Assembly (NCBI GenBank): GCA_029959085.1 | Contig: JARWIR010000016.1 | Location: 6,555,441-6,619,440 of the forward strand | Length of the DNA: 64,000 nt | Direction of reading: 5' to 3' | Source: Nemophila menziesii | Lineage: Eukaryota; Streptophyta; Magnoliopsida; Boraginales; Hydrophyllaceae | In this document: piece by piece, positions 63,041-64,000 of the stretch | How positions within the stretch are numbered: the stretch's first letter is position 1 | Layout: each line of letters begins with the position of its first letter | The notes under the pieces: generated by a model | Told to the model about the DNA's origin: nothing | What the model saw: only the letters and a program-made list of their open reading frames with translations | Database searches by the model: none | Position numbers and translations under genes: made by a program

Positions 63041-64000
63041 GGCTTATCACCAATTATAGGATATTATCTTTAAAAATGTGAGATTACCCAAGCGAGAGAA
63101 TACTAATCATAATTGTTTCATATATGTTATGATCAAGACATCATTTTAAGTTCTTATATTGTATTTATTGTGTGTGTGTGTGTATGTGTGTTTATTTGAC
63201 AAAAAATAGAGAGTTGATATGTGGTTCTTATTGAGTATTTATCGTGTCATTATTTATGTTTATCTATTCGTTTTATTGTGGTGATCACTAGACTTATCTT
63301 AGTTGTAATGGATGTTGTGATTCCACCTATTTGGAAATACTCATTTGCTTTAATGGACCTAGGGTCTATTTCGAATCCATTTCTCTGTAATTATAAATAT
63401 GAATAAAAAACTATGTGTCTCAAGAGAAAAGTGGATAGTTCCTCAATTTGTGTTCTTTTTGTGCCTCCTCGTAAATTTAATATGGAGTTGGGGTTGTTGG
63501 AGGCGTAAGGATATTTTCAAGTTTTGAAATAAATGTAAAGTCGTGGATATTGATTCGACTAAAATTGTTTTGCATGAGCAAGGTGTGTTTACAGTTTATG
63601 AATCCTCGATCAGGAAGCGTGACTTCAAAGCAAAAAGGAATAGTTACCATTCAATTTCATGTGCTCCTTTTCTCTGGAATTCATAAATGATTTTGATTCA
63701 TTAGTCCTTCATGATCGTCTCATTGAGAATTTTTTTATACTCTTTTGGCCTATGAACCTCACATTCTATGATTTTGATTGAACCTACAAAATTTATTAAT
63801 ATTCACTACAAGAACTTGGCTCTTAGGCAACATTTTACTTATCCAATTTTAAACCATTTTTATAGTCATTTTTTTGTAATGTTTTTGTACACGATTCTTT
63901 AGTTTAATATATTTTTAAAAAAAATTTATTAAATTGTTCCTTTATGTCGTATTCAGATATTATTTGTAATTGTTTTTAATAATTTTATTTTATATGAAAC
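63041..64000. other. Unassigned AT-rich right end
   Basis: No gene or repeat family recognised. A short GT repeat lies at about 63169-63191. A phrase AAGACATCATTTTAAG near 63135 resembles the inverted copy near LTR starts, but no LTR body follows it. A frame near 63540-63660 (VVDIDSTKIVLHEQGVFTVY) is open for about 50 codons with no known match. Confidence 0.4.

Noticed and set aside
63169..63191. GT repeat as functional Z-DNA element
   Set aside because: It is only about 23 bp, interrupted, with no associated gene.
63120..63200. LTR start suggested by AAGACATCATTTTAAG
   Set aside because: It has no TGATGTCTC partner upstream at the right distance, and no LTR body follows.

Overview
The window is about 64 kb of AT-rich nuclear DNA from a flowering plant, probably a eudicot with a repeat-rich genome. 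The evidence is the repeat content: Ty3/gypsy elements of the Athila type with a tRNA-Asp-like primer site, plant L1-type LINEs whose first ORF carries a DUF4283-like domain and a zinc knuckle, and tRNA-headed SINEs. I see no intact host gene, rRNA gene, tRNA gene, CRISPR array or bacterial operon. Almost every recognisable coding stretch belongs to a transposable element, and nearly all are broken by stops or frameshifts.

Layout, with letters assigned here. 1-8400: LINE relics L1a, L1b, L1c (+) and L1d (-), with an unexplained AT-rich block at 4335-5927. 8405-15130: old Athila-type element F (+), with LTR, gag, protease, RT, RNase H and the start of integrase. It is split by minus-strand solo LTR S1 (8848-10373) and a SINE (about 11381-11627). 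15131-27941: element B (-), whose 3' LTR was entered 11 bp from its end by young full-length element A (15142-23625, TSD GTACT). B keeps an Athila envelope-like ORF. 27935-28961: LTR fragment that may be F's 3' LTR. 29110-46400: LINE relic L1e (-), split by element C (29827-45606, TSD CAAGT). C contains element D (32710-39946, TSD ACAAA), which contains solo LTR E (34173-35734, TSD ATAAT). 46803-46925: degenerate SINE. 46956-49376: ORF1-only LINE L1f with a 16-bp TSD. 49430-50400: LINE relic L1g (-). 50500-56690: nearly full-length but dead LINE L1h (+) carrying a SINE fragment. 56700-62385: element G (-), with gag, protease, integrase tail and a long CT microsatellite, interrupted by solo LTR H (58674-60213). 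62390-63040: minus-strand RNase H relic of a Tat-type gypsy element. The last kilobase is unassigned.

The most interesting signal is a lineage of non-autonomous Athila-like elements (A, C and G, with D a deletion derivative). They keep gag and protease, lack RT, RNase H and the integrase core, and pass almost directly from protease to the integrase C-terminal tail. Without nested insertions A and C are both about 8.5 kb. Downstream lies about 3 kb of conserved non-coding DNA with a fixed order of elements: a GGGAGAC-type hairpin block, a GC-rich array of two alternating dyads, a GAGTCGTG hairpin, a GTATCG hairpin whose stem shows paired changes, and a G-rich polypurine tract. All LTRs in the group begin with TGATGTCTC repeated in inverted orientation some 36 bp further on. 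These elements would depend on RT and integrase supplied in trans. Element F shows what such a partner looks like, but F itself is dead.
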